Positions 36,432-44,373 of a stretch of 64,000 bases of DNA are shown piece by piece; positions within the stretch are counted from its first letter, which is position 1; every line of letters starts with the position of its first letter. Made by a program: the position numbers and the translations under genes. Under the pieces are notes generated by a model, which made no database searches, had not been told where the DNA came from, and worked only from the letters and a program-made list of their open reading frames with translations. The DNA is taken from the NCBI RefSeq assembly GCF_047730165.1, contig NZ_CP159834.1:2356001-2420000 (forward strand), given 5' to 3'. This DNA is from Patiriisocius sp047730165 (GTDB lineage: Bacteria; Bacteroidota; Bacteroidia; Flavobacteriales; Flavobacteriaceae).

Positions 36432-37043
36432 TTAAGCGGAGACTACTTTTGGGTATTCCATAAAATAAGATTCCAGGCGTTTTAACTTAGGTTGCATTTT
36501 TTCTGAGTAGACTACATACTGGCATTTATTCATACTTTGCGTCACCGCCATAAGCGCATCATAGGTTGATTTTTGAACTAAAAATTCTGCGTCGTCTATA
36601 CTAAAGATCTTTATTTGAGCGGTGCCCACCCCATTTAATAAAAGCAACTTATGCAGCGTTTTAGGTGTAGAGATAAGAATGTCTATACCCATAAAGATTT
36701 CAGATTTCTGCATATCAATATGAAGCTGATCATAGCCTGCATACACGCGCAATGAATTATGTCTTGTATAGATTATAAAAGCATCATATAATGCGAGCGC
36801 CCTTTCTTTATCTTCTACAAGTATGATGGCTCTTGGCGTATCTCCCGCAGCCTCACATTTTAGTTTATGCAAAGTAGTAAGGATAAGCGTGGTTGTTTTT
36901 CCACTATTTTCTACACCGGTGCAAAATACATTGGCACCACTCTTTATGACAGGAATACTCTTGATTTGCAAGGGTGTAGGTGTTATTATTTCTAGAGCTT
37001 CAAGCTCTTCTTGTATATTGGGATGTAATTTTTTGAAAGGCAT
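36432..37043 (-). CDS. Single-domain DEAD-box-like ATPase (lacks helicase domain 2)
   Basis: The 203-residue protein is the first RecA domain of a DEAD-box enzyme and stops there. Visible motifs are the Q-motif (PTPLQIKSIPVI), a Walker A variant GVENSGKTTT, LVEDKERAL in place of PTRELA, ISTPKTLHKLLL in place of TPGRL, motif II as DDAE rather than DEAD, and YSEK in place of SAT. With the second RecA domain gone it cannot unwind RNA in the usual way. The gene has a normal ATG and terminates cleanly, so it looks like a maintained short protein rather than a fresh truncation. It may regulate or compete with full-length helicases. Confidence 0.78.
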   Translation of the reverse strand: MPFKKLHPNIQEELEALEIITPTPLQIKSIPVIKSGANVFCTGVENSGKTTTLILTTLHKLKCEAAGDTPRAIILVEDKERALALYDAFIIYTRHNSLRVYAGYDQLHIDMQKSEIFMGIDILISTPKTLHKLLLLNGVGTAQIKIFSIDDAEFLVQKSTYDALMAVTQSMNKCQYVVYSEKMQPKLKRLESYFMEYPKVVSA

Positions 37044-37862
37044 AGGTGTTACTAGATTGACTGTTATGCAGAGTATTATAATTGATAAAGCAAAGATACT
37101 ACCTGCAAGCGGTTTTAATGGTCGTTATAGGCATTCTATTTGAAGGGGATAGGCAGCAAGAAAGGTTTAACAATGAACTAGAATCTGCTCTAATCTATTG
37201 TTCTGCATACCTTGTTTCAGGTAATTTTTTAATTGAGGTAGTATAAAATGTATTCGTTAGCTATGACCTTATTGAAAAACGACCATGTTTTAGATGTATT
37301 CAGGAATCAGTCTTGAATACGATGTGCTTGGGGATTGCAAGAGCTTTAATCTAGAATAATAAAGTCGGTGTTTTGAATTTCCATTTAGAACACATAGAAA
37401 ATAAAGCCAATTTTTTTTTCACACCCGCAGGAGCTGCGTGAAGTTAAAATTGACAATGGCAAAATACTTCGCAGCATAGATACCTCTAGAGCCCTCCTTT
37501 AGGATAAATCGGGCTCAGAACGTATCGACAAGATTCTATTACTTAATTATCGAAGCAGAATGCAATAATTTTATTTCGAAACTAATTAACAAAGGAAAGT
37601 TACTTAAACTAATTCAAAAATATTTTGAGACACCCAACAATACCTAGATGTGGAAAGATGGGAAGACGTTTGTTGCTTTTCTTAACACATGGCAAGTGTG
37701 CAATAGTAGTTTACATTAATATGAAAGCTGGAGCTTAGTTTAATGCAGTACTTTCAGATTTGAATGGCGCATAAAATGATTGTAATAATTACTTAACGCA
37801 TTACAAAAAAAGGATCCCCTACATCACTTTATTTGCACAGGGGATCATCACAACTTAATTAA
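37044..37862. other. 819-base stretch without intact genes
   Basis: No frame over 60 codons with a start is convincing. An open stretch at 37480-37647 (plus strand) reads as plausible protein (IIEAECNNFISKLINKGK, LIQKYFETPNNT) but lacks a start; a short frame follows (MWKDGKTFVAFLNTWQVC). Both look like remains of one or two degraded genes. The final part holds the terminator of the DUF4494 gene. Confidence 0.5.
37803..37846 (-). terminator. Terminator of the DUF4494 gene
   Basis: GATCCCCT (37813-37820) pairs with AGGGGATC (37839-37846); on the minus strand the stem is followed by seven U residues. Confidence 0.85.
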
Positions 37863-38423
37863 TTATTCAGCTTCAGCAGTCAGTATATCTTCCATCTCTA
37901 ATGCTTCATCCATATGTACATTTATAGGAGCAGAATCTTTTAGAACTGTAAACTTTTCTACTCGTTCTAATGTGTCTTCCTCGCCAGAAAAGTATGGAAA
38001 AACATCCATAATAGGAGATTCTGAAACCGCGGGGATTGTAAAATCACCCATGGTATCTTTCATCACTTCCATAGTGTTGTCAAAAGCTTCTTTTACATCA
38101 TTGGCTTGCACCAATAAATATAGATTTGTTTTACGTTCTTTTCCACTTTCTTCATCTAAGGCGATTAATGAAACTCTAGATTTAAACCACCTGTCAGAAT
38201 TCTCAAAGGGGTGTATTTCTGCATAGTTTGCCACTTTAATATTTGTAATCTTAATTTCATCACTATCCGTGAGATACGCTGATATTTCTTCCGTAATTCT
38301 AGCTTCTGCTTCTGTGTAAGAGATTGCATCTACCAAGAAAGGTTCTGTCTTCATTTTCTGTACGCCTGTCGCCTCGTCCAGTTTTCTATATTTTACTTTA
38401 CATTCATACCAAGTTGCACTCAT
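37863..38423 (-). CDS. DUF4494 domain protein
   Basis: The 186-residue cytoplasmic protein begins MSATWYECKVKYRK and contains EPFLVDAISYTEAEARITEE, the region RWFKSRVSLIALDEESGKE and NLYLLVQANDVKEAFDN, all typical of DUF4494, a family nearly restricted to Bacteroidota. Function is unknown. The rest of the protein (VMKDTMGDFTIPAVSESPIMDVFPY) extends beyond the usual domain by about 40 acidic residues. It has no signal peptide. It ends 17 bases before a strong terminator and is transcribed alone. Confidence 0.88.
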   Translation of the reverse strand: MSATWYECKVKYRKLDEATGVQKMKTEPFLVDAISYTEAEARITEEISAYLTDSDEIKITNIKVANYAEIHPFENSDRWFKSRVSLIALDEESGKERKTNLYLLVQANDVKEAFDNTMEVMKDTMGDFTIPAVSESPIMDVFPYFSGEEDTLERVEKFTVLKDSAPINVHMDEALEMEDILTAEAE

Positions 38424-38903
38424 ATCTTTTTTTTTAAGGATGCCAAATATAAGGTTTCGATCTAGGGGACCATGTTAAAAACGTGAATAAATATTCACAA
38501 TTTTACAATAGATTTTCACCGCTTTTAGACTGAGGAAGTTAGACCTTGATGTTGGAATTATTTTCTTTAAACTTGAGCTTTTAGGATGCAATAACTGTAG
38601 GCGTTTTTTAAGGTTTCTAGCTTTTATTTTTGCGCGGTTTTCTTAAAAATGCTCTTTTTGTACAATTATCAACGATAAGAGTAATCTGTGCAAATTTTCC
38701 AAATCTTAACTTTTCAATAGCAATAATTTTTGGACGCCAAATTTGCTTTAAAGACTTTGTAGTCTAAAAAGCAAAATCACTTCTTTTTGTTGGTTATGTT
38801 AATTATTTAAATTCCTTTCAACTCTAAGCCTTATAAGCTTGGGGATATGGAATACCAAACGTTGGTACTTATTCAGTAATTAAATTAATAACTCTATAAA
38901 AAG
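38424..38903. other. 480-base AT-rich intergenic region
   Basis: Divergent promoters of the DUF4494 gene and the secreted protein at 38904 must lie here. Apart from a TTATAAGCTTGG-type patch around 38830 I see nothing else: no hairpin with a T tract and no coding frame. Confidence 0.4.
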
Positions 38904-39263
38904 ATGAAAAAATTTCTAAAAGTTTTTTTAATTGCAATGCTATTTTTAAACGCAAATGTATTTGCACAAGAGCTTCCATTTGACATCACTAATGCTACTG
39001 GTGTTGATCTGCTGTACATTCAAGTAAGTGAAAGTAATGATTCAAATTGGGGTCCAGATATTATCCCAGACGATATCTTTTATGATGGAGATACCTTTAA
39101 AGTGTCATTACCTATTTATGAAAATACCATTTGTGCGCATGATATGAAAGTTACAGATTTTGAAGAAGAATATGTTATTCTTACAGGAGCAGATCTTTGT
39201 GAACTTTATGAGATCACACTATTGTTTGACGACAATGGGCAATTGACTTGGTACCTAGAATAG
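38904..39263 (+). CDS. Small secreted protein of a widespread hypothetical beta-domain family
   Basis: The 119-residue product has a signal peptide of 21 residues (ending NVFAQ). The mature protein starts LPFDITNATGVDLLYIQVS, then carries NWGPDIIPDD and GDTFKVSLP. This arrangement of a beta domain with a N-x-T-G-x-x-L-x-x-x-x-x-S motif is found in many small secreted proteins of bacteria and has no assigned function. Cys76 and Cys103 (ENTICAHDM, GADLCELYE) may form a disulfide. It is followed by a strong terminator and is monocistronic. Confidence 0.78.
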   Translation: MKKFLKVFLIAMLFLNANVFAQELPFDITNATGVDLLYIQVSESNDSNWGPDIIPDDIFYDGDTFKVSLPIYENTICAHDMKVTDFEEEYVILTGADLCELYEITLLFDDNGQLTWYLE

Positions 39264-39297
39264 TACGAAACCAGTTTCACTCCACATTATTAATTTA

Positions 39298-39330
39298 CGG
39301 GATTCCAAATTTTTGGAATCCCGTTTTTAT
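39298..39330 (+). terminator. Strong terminator of the small secreted protein gene
   Basis: CGGGATTCC (39298-39306) pairs with GGAATCCCG (39315-39323) through an A/T rich loop, followed by T tract. Confidence 0.88.
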
Positions 39331-39369
39331 TTTAATTTCAGATAAAAATTTTATTTTTCCCTTAAAAAG

Positions 39370-39745
39370 TAACTGCAGTATTTCTGTTCTTTTATTTTCA
39401 ATATTCAAAATCAATAATTAAGATGAAAATTGAAGCTATGAAACCTGGTCTAAAAAATAAAAAAAAGATTAGTACTCCAGACAAAAGAAAAAGAGTTGCA
39501 CCTTCTAATAAATCAAAATACCCTAAACTAAAACCTCATAAAAACAAACCCAATGATTAATTTATAAGAGAACTAACTTAATAAACAAAGTGTACAAGGA
39601 TGTCTTGAGTTTTGTAAAAAGAGCTTTGGTAAAAGTGAAGTTTAATTACTGTTTTTTTATATCTTCATGTTTCTTTGCAATGTTAATGGAATACTCTTTT
39701 TACGAAACAACAATAGGAGAATAGTGTAATTTAAATGGAGTGCTA
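39370..39745 (+). repeat. Direct repeat, copy A
   Basis: This segment matches 43010-43290 in the same orientation. Best blocks: TAACTG followed by about 60 bases up to the start of the small basic ORF; AATGATTA at its 3' end; AGAGCTTTGG/TAAAA; and TTAATGGAATACTC with its downstream AGGAG. A gap of about 110 bases in copy B removes most of the basic ORF. The two copies bracket the signalling cassette at 39808-42236. Confidence 0.6.
39423..39560 (+). CDS. Small highly basic 45-residue protein
   Basis: ATG 39423 opens a 45-codon frame with a high Lys/Pro/Asn content: MKIEAMKPGLKNKKKIS, then DKRKRVAPSNKSKYPKLKPH and a terminal NKPND. No hydrophobic segment is present, and it is probably disordered and nucleic-acid-associated if made at all. 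A partial copy of its first codons (ATGAAAATAGAAGC) sits in the repeat at 43067 and then breaks off, so the frame once existed twice. Without homologues to compare I consider it a possible real gene. Confidence 0.45.
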   Translation: MKIEAMKPGLKNKKKISTPDKRKRVAPSNKSKYPKLKPHKNKPND

Positions 39746-39807
39746 CTGGAAAATATATGGGTTTTATTTCAATTAAGTTTGCCTGTTTCTTGATACCTAC
39801 ATTAAAA

Positions 39808-40221
39808 TTATAACAAGGTTTCGAACTTCTCAAAAAATCTTTTTACGTCCTCTAATTTTATAGGTTTTATGTTGTAACCAGAAATTTCACATATTTTACT
39901 TGCTCTCTCGATATCGATAGGATTGTATGAAGAACTCCACATAAAGATGTTTACCTTCTTTTTTATTTCAGTTTTTATGTTTGCATATTCTTCCATAAAC
40001 TGCCATCCATCCATTATTGGCATATTGACATCAAGAAAAATAATATCTGGTATATTTTCATTAATTGCTTTATTATCAGTAAGGTATTGAATGGCTCTTT
40101 CCCCATCCGAAAAAGTAATAATTCTTTCTGCTTGTTTATTATGGTTAATAACCCTCCCTAACGTGAACTGAAAAATTTTGTCATCATCTATTATACCGAT
40201 CAAAGGTTGTTTTCTTATCAT
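39808..40221 (-). CDS. Single-domain response regulator
   Basis: A 137-residue CheY-like receiver with no output domain. The acidic pocket is Asp12-Asp13-Asp14 region (IIDDDKIF), the phosphoacceptor is Asp64 (FLDVNMPIMDGW), the Ser/Thr switch is in MWSSSYN and the conserved Lys is Lys119 (YNIKPI). All catalytic positions are present, so it should accept a phosphate. Its ATG overlaps the TGA of the histidine kinase (40218-40221), which makes it the third gene of the hydrolase-kinase-regulator unit. Lacking a DNA-binding domain, it would act by protein contact or phosphotransfer. Confidence 0.92.
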   Translation of the reverse strand: MIRKQPLIGIIDDDKIFQFTLGRVINHNKQAERIITFSDGERAIQYLTDNKAINENIPDIIFLDVNMPIMDGWQFMEEYANIKTEIKKKVNIFMWSSSYNPIDIERASKICEISGYNIKPIKLEDVKRFFEKFETLL

Positions 40222-41414
40222 GATATATTTTTCTTTAAAACTATCTTGAAAGTTGTTCCTTTATCTACCTCACTTTCTACAGTTATAGAACCACCTATAG
40301 TTTCTATTTGGGTCTTAGTCATAAAAAGTCCAACTCCCTTAGAATCTGGATGCCTATGGAATGTGTTATTTAGTCCAAAAAGTTTATGCCCATGTTTTTG
40401 CAAATCTATTCCTAATCCATTGTCTTTAGCAATAAAGAGTACATCATTATTATTATTAATCTCTGTGCTGAAATGAATCTTAGCAATACGATCAGGTGAA
40501 CTATATCTAATGGAATTAGACAAGAGGTTTAGCATAATACTTTCCATGTAAATTTTTGGATATTCGATATCAGGGGACTCAGAAAAATTTGAGGTTACTA
40601 CGGCTTTTGAATCTAATATTTGATTGTCTAAAATCTCTAGTGTTTTATGAAAAATAGAATCAAAAATAATAGGATCATGTGTAATGCCTTTATTCCCTTG
40701 TATTTTTATCGACTCAATTAATTCACTTAATGTTTCATTAAGATGACTTATAACTATTTCTACTTTAGAGAAAAGCATGCCCTTGTCTTCTAAATCTGTA
40801 CTTTCGTTATAGAAATCCTTTAATGCCATAAGGTTACTAACAGGTGCTCTTAAATTATGAGATGCGATATGGGCAAAATTTGAAAGTTGTATATTCTTGT
40901 TTTCTAGATGCAGGTTGAATTCCTCTAATTGTAATTTTTGTTTCAAAATTAATTCGGCACTACTGAGTAATTCTTTATTTATGTCTATTAATTCATTAGA
41001 AAGGTCATTTGCTTTTCTTTTGGCTATTAAAAGTTCATATTCATATTTTTTCCTTTGAGAAATATTGAATATTGCAGACTGAGTAAACAAGTGAATTCCC
41101 CCTTTATCTTTAACTTCCAATGAGTTAATGAGAACAGGAAATTTAACACCCTCTTTTTTTATAAAATTGAAATTTATTTCCTCGATTGTTCCTTTTAATT
41201 TTAATGCTGGGGAAAAAACATTTTCAAAATATATTTTACCTCCCGGAGATAGAAAATCTGTAAACTTTTTTTTGCCTATTACTTCTTCTCGAGTATAGTT
41301 TGTTAGATTTAAAAACCTATTATTGGAATCAATAATAGTACCATCGGGCAATGAACAAAAATAGCCACTAGGAAAGTTATTGTAAAGTTCTTTATAATCT
41401 ATATTATAAATCAT
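40218..41414 (-). CDS. PAS-domain cytoplasmic histidine kinase
   Basis: The chosen start is ATG 41414 (MIYNIDYKELYNN), 24 bases after the hydrolase stop; an upstream TTG at 41438 is possible. It has 398 residues and no membrane segment. A single PAS domain fills residues 1-125 (GYFCSLPDGTIIDSNNRFL, LTNYTREEVIGK). Then comes a coiled coil, the H-box FAHIASHNLRAP with His near residue 185, and a HATPase_c domain with N-box (MLNLLSNSIRYSS), G1 (DNGLGIDL) and G2 (GVGLFMTKTQIE). It lies between an RsbQ-like hydrolase and a lone receiver, so the PAS domain is the likely ligand sensor fed by the hydrolase. Confidence 0.92.
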   Translation of the reverse strand: MIYNIDYKELYNNFPSGYFCSLPDGTIIDSNNRFLNLTNYTREEVIGKKKFTDFLSPGGKIYFENVFSPALKLKGTIEEINFNFIKKEGVKFPVLINSLEVKDKGGIHLFTQSAIFNISQRKKYEYELLIAKRKANDLSNELIDINKELLSSAELILKQKLQLEEFNLHLENKNIQLSNFAHIASHNLRAPVSNLMALKDFYNESTDLEDKGMLFSKVEIVISHLNETLSELIESIKIQGNKGITHDPIIFDSIFHKTLEILDNQILDSKAVVTSNFSESPDIEYPKIYMESIMLNLLSNSIRYSSPDRIAKIHFSTEINNNNDVLFIAKDNGLGIDLQKHGHKLFGLNNTFHRHPDSKGVGLFMTKTQIETIGGSITVESEVDKGTTFKIVLKKNIS

Positions 41415-41438
41415 AAGTTGTTCTGGTTTTATGACCAA

Positions 41439-42236
41439 CTATATTAAATGTTTTTTCATAGCCTCAATCGTTTGAGTAGGCGCACTAAGGTGAGGACAAT
41501 GCCCCGTTGTTTCTAATACTTCAAGTTTACTATTATATATATTATCATGCACAAACTGTCCTACTTTAATAGACGCAATAGCGTCAGTTTTAGATTGTAT
41601 TATAAGAGTATCAGTAGTGAGTTTTTTAAGATCACTTCTATTGTCTCCTAGAAAAGTTACTCTTGCAAAATGTCTTGCTATTTTAGGATTATTTTGACAA
41701 AAACTTTCTTTTAATTCTGCTGCTAATTCTGGTCTATCAGGATTGTCCATTATAACAGATGCCATAGCGCTAGACCAACCCAAATAATTAGAATCCAAAG
41801 TTTCCATAAGATCGTCAACATCGTTCTGAGAAAATCCACCAAAATAATTTTCACTGTTAATATATCGTGGAGATGGACCAATCATAATTAATTTTTTAAA
41901 GAGAGCAGGTCTTTTTATAGCAGCGAGGAGCCCTATCATTGCGCTCACAGAATGCCCAACAAAACAAACATGCTCTAATTTTAAAGCATCACATATTTCG
42001 ATTACATCATCAGCATAACCTTCAAGCGAATTATACTTCTCGTAGTCATACGCATCCTCATCTGATTTTCCTGAGCCTACAAGGTCAATAAGAATTATTT
42101 TGTAATCGTCTTTAAATTGAGGAGTAATAAATCTCCACATATTTTGATCACATCCAAATCCATGAACTAAAAACATAGATTTACTGCCAGTGCCATAAAT
42201 TGTAATATTGTTTCTGGCTATTATTCTTTGTAACAT
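41439..42236 (-). CDS. RsbQ-like alpha/beta hydrolase
   Basis: A 265-residue enzyme of the RsbQ/KAI2/D14 type. The oxyanion region is VHGFGCDQNMW, the nucleophile Ser96 is in VGHSVSAM, Asp218 is in QSKTDAIA and His246 is in TTGHCPHL. The Bacillus subtilis RsbQ triad is Ser96, Asp219 and His247, so spacing is essentially the same. RsbQ works with the PAS domain of RsbP in energy stress sensing by an unknown small molecule. Here a PAS histidine kinase follows 24 bases downstream in place of the PP2C phosphatase. It is the first gene of the three-gene unit. Confidence 0.93.
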   Translation of the reverse strand: MLQRIIARNNITIYGTGSKSMFLVHGFGCDQNMWRFITPQFKDDYKIILIDLVGSGKSDEDAYDYEKYNSLEGYADDVIEICDALKLEHVCFVGHSVSAMIGLLAAIKRPALFKKLIMIGPSPRYINSENYFGGFSQNDVDDLMETLDSNYLGWSSAMASVIMDNPDRPELAAELKESFCQNNPKIARHFARVTFLGDNRSDLKKLTTDTLIIQSKTDAIASIKVGQFVHDNIYNSKLEVLETTGHCPHLSAPTQTIEAMKKHLI

Positions 42237-43009
42237 ACAGTTGTTTTTAATGTGAATAGAATTTCTTTTTATCTTCTGTGAGCAGCACGTTAAAATCTTT
42301 AACTAAACTTATTTTTTTTACAAAGTTTCAATCTAATGTATTTCTATAAGACTAATTATTAAATTAGAGCAATCAAGTTAATGTGTAGGTGAGATGCAAA
42401 AAAGTGTCGATGAATAGTAAATGTCAACTATTACGGTTAAAAGAAACTAATGTGTTGAAGTATTCAAAATTGCACCTTTAGAAATTATGATACTTAATAT
42501 GATATTAATAGTAATGATAAAAAAGATTCTTGAGTTTTTGTAGTTAATAAAGGCTCACAATTTATGCTGTTGTGGCAAGCTTACGAGAGTCTTCTAAAAT
42601 TTATTTTAAGGTACATTTTATCGAATACACGATTTTTAATACAGTGTAAAATTGTTAGCTTTTATTTTGGTGTAAGCAGCCGATGGATAATCACTCTCGG
42701 ATTTTTATTGATTTTCAATAGGACTCGTGAATGCTGCGCATTTGTAATTTAAATCAATTGAACGCCTGGTCGCGATTATTTTGCATAACGGCTAATTATA
42801 GATGCAAGTGGTTTTTACACGCTGCCAAGCAACCCTTATACTAGTTTAAAGGCCCAGGTTCCAATTATTCTTATGAGAACGAATGCTTCTTAGATATTAT
42901 AGCTATCATTTAGTAAATACAAGAAGCATAAGGGACAGCAGTAGCGAAGTGGTAATGTGGATGGCTTAGGATTATTCTTAGTAATTTTCTATCAATTATG
43001 GATTCCAAA

Positions 43010-43290
43010 AAAACTAACTGTTTCATTTCTGTACTTTTATTGTTAACATTCAAAATCAATAATTGAAATGAAAATAGAAGCATAAACTTAATGATTACCG
43101 AATAAGATGACTAGCTTGAAAAAAAATGCACTATATTTTTCTGACTTAGGCAAAAGAGCTTTGCTAAAAACTAAAGTTATTACTTCAGTTTCTTTAAAAA
43201 ATTTATTGCTAAGATTTCTTCCACGATGTTAGTGGAATACTTTTTATGCGACTAGGCAGGAGGGAGGCACACTGTGATTGGAATGGGGCA
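43010..43290 (+). repeat. Direct repeat, copy B (internally deleted)
   Basis: Matches copy A (39370-39745) in the same direction; the ORF of copy A is interrupted here by a deletion of about 110 bases. Conserved blocks include ATTCAAAATCAATAATT, AAAGAGCTTTG and GTTAGTGGAATACTTTTT. Confidence 0.6.
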
Positions 43291-43603
43291 AGGAGTTAAA
43301 GGTAAAAATCCGCTTATTTATCTAAATATTAATTCTATTTATTTAAAAAGATTTAATTAATTCTTTTACCCTATATTTCAATTCTAAAAGAATAAAATGA
43401 ACTTCAAATTCTCAAAAGAAAAATAACGTTTTAACTTTTTGATTAAACTTGTTTATTTCTCGCTGTATAAGGAAGAAGCGAAACTAGCTTTTTGCATCAG
43501 ATAATGTTAGTGGGAAAGATGTAGGTACTTTAGTTATTAATTTTATGGAAATAAGTACAATTCATTAGGAGAAATAGACATCTTATCTAGCACATCAGGA
43601 TTG

Positions 43604-43611
43604 TATTTTTG
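43604..43611 (+). promoter_or_regulatory. Promoter -7 box of the SelO-containing operon
   Basis: TATTTTTG fits TAnnTTTG and lies 36 bases before ATG 43648, with the RBS-like AAAGGA between. Confidence 0.5.
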
Positions 43612-43647
43612 TACTATTAATAATTTAAACAAAGAAAGGAATATAGT

Positions 43648-43821
43648 ATGCTTACTTGGAAAGAAGTGATTGATTTTTCTTTAAAAGGAAATCCAACTCC
43701 AGACAGACGTTCAAAAGAAGGCACTCCTTGGTTCTTGTTTAAAGATAAACACGATAATGTAGTATTCACTGATTTTCATTTAAACCCAGATGCAGCCATT
43801 GAATTTTTAAAAACACTTTAA
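43648..43821 (+). CDS. 57-residue protein, N-terminal part MsrB-like
   Basis: The frame starts at ATG 43648 after AAAGGA and ends two bases before the next gene. Its first 21 residues (MLTWKEVIDFSLKGNPTPDR plus R) closely resemble the N-terminus of methionine-R-sulfoxide reductases MsrB of Bacteroidota. After that it diverges (TPWFLFKDKHDNVVFTDF, HLNPDAAIEFLKTL) and has no cysteine, so it cannot be an active reductase. Position at the head of an operon with a glutaredoxin fusion and SelO fits a redox origin. It could be a truncated and re-used relic or an independent small protein. The MsrB resemblance is recalled, not computed. Confidence 0.6.
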   Translation: MLTWKEVIDFSLKGNPTPDRRSKEGTPWFLFKDKHDNVVFTDFHLNPDAAIEFLKTL

Positions 43822-43823
43822 AA

Positions 43824-44357
43824 ATGGACGATATTCAAACTATAAAATTGTACGGTGCAGATGGTTGTCATAAAACCAACTACTACAAAGTATTATTAGA
43901 CAAAACAGAATTGCCATATCAATTTTTAGATGTGGAAAAAAATAAAGAAGATGCAGAAGAACTACGTAATCATTATGAAAATAGAAAGCTTAATTTTCCA
44001 ACAATAACCATTGGGAAAAAGAAATTAAGAAATCCATATAAAGAAGATTTAGAAAAATGGTTGAATAAACTAATACCAAGTAGGCTGCATATTATTCATG
44101 ATAAAGAGCAGAGTCGTTTTACATTAGATATTAATGGCAAAATTGCTAAAGTAGATTACCAATTACGTCATGATAAAATGTATCTTATACATTCTGAAGT
44201 ACCCTATAATTTGAGAGGGCAAGGTATTGGGGAAGTGTTAGTAGAAAAAACGTTTAAACAACTTAATCAAGAAGGATACAAGGCTGTAGCAGTTTGTAGT
44301 TATATAAAAGCTGTTGCTTCTAGAAGTGAGGAGTGGAATGAAATTATTGAACATTAG
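43824..44357 (+). CDS. Glutaredoxin-like domain fused to a GNAT acetyltransferase domain
   Basis: The 177-residue protein has a glutaredoxin/NrdH-like thioredoxin fold at residues 4-80: strand IKLYGADGC with Cys15, helix, then LNFPTITIGKKKLRNP with the cis-Pro motif FPT. The usual CPYC is GCHKT, a single-Cys form. Residues 90-175 are a COG2388-type (YjdJ-like) N-acetyltransferase, with KVDYQLRHDKMYLIHSEVP, the acetyl-CoA loop LRGQGIGEVLVEK and AVAVCSYIKAVA. It follows the 57-residue frame by 2 bases and precedes selO by 16 bases. SelO enzymes AMPylate glutaredoxin in E. coli, so the fusion is a candidate partner. Confidence 0.85.
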   Translation: MDDIQTIKLYGADGCHKTNYYKVLLDKTELPYQFLDVEKNKEDAEELRNHYENRKLNFPTITIGKKKLRNPYKEDLEKWLNKLIPSRLHIIHDKEQSRFTLDINGKIAKVDYQLRHDKMYLIHSEVPYNLRGQGIGEVLVEKTFKQLNQEGYKAVAVCSYIKAVASRSEEWNEIIEH

Positions 44358-44373
44358 ATAGAAAGGAAAAATA

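Larger units (their letters stand above)
42237..43647. other. 1.4-kb gene-poor region with repeat copies
   Basis: No intact gene. It holds direct repeat copy B, a short related patch at 42930-42970 (GTAGCGAAGTGGTAATGTGG), and AT-rich DNA. A 62-codon plus-strand frame at 42564-42752 is unsupported. The last 40 bases carry the promoter and RBS of the operon starting at 43648. Confidence 0.5.

Noticed and set aside
42564..42752. 62-codon plus-strand frame in the gene-poor region
   Set aside because: Unusual composition (many Phe, Cys, Trp) with no RBS and overlap with degraded repeat DNA.
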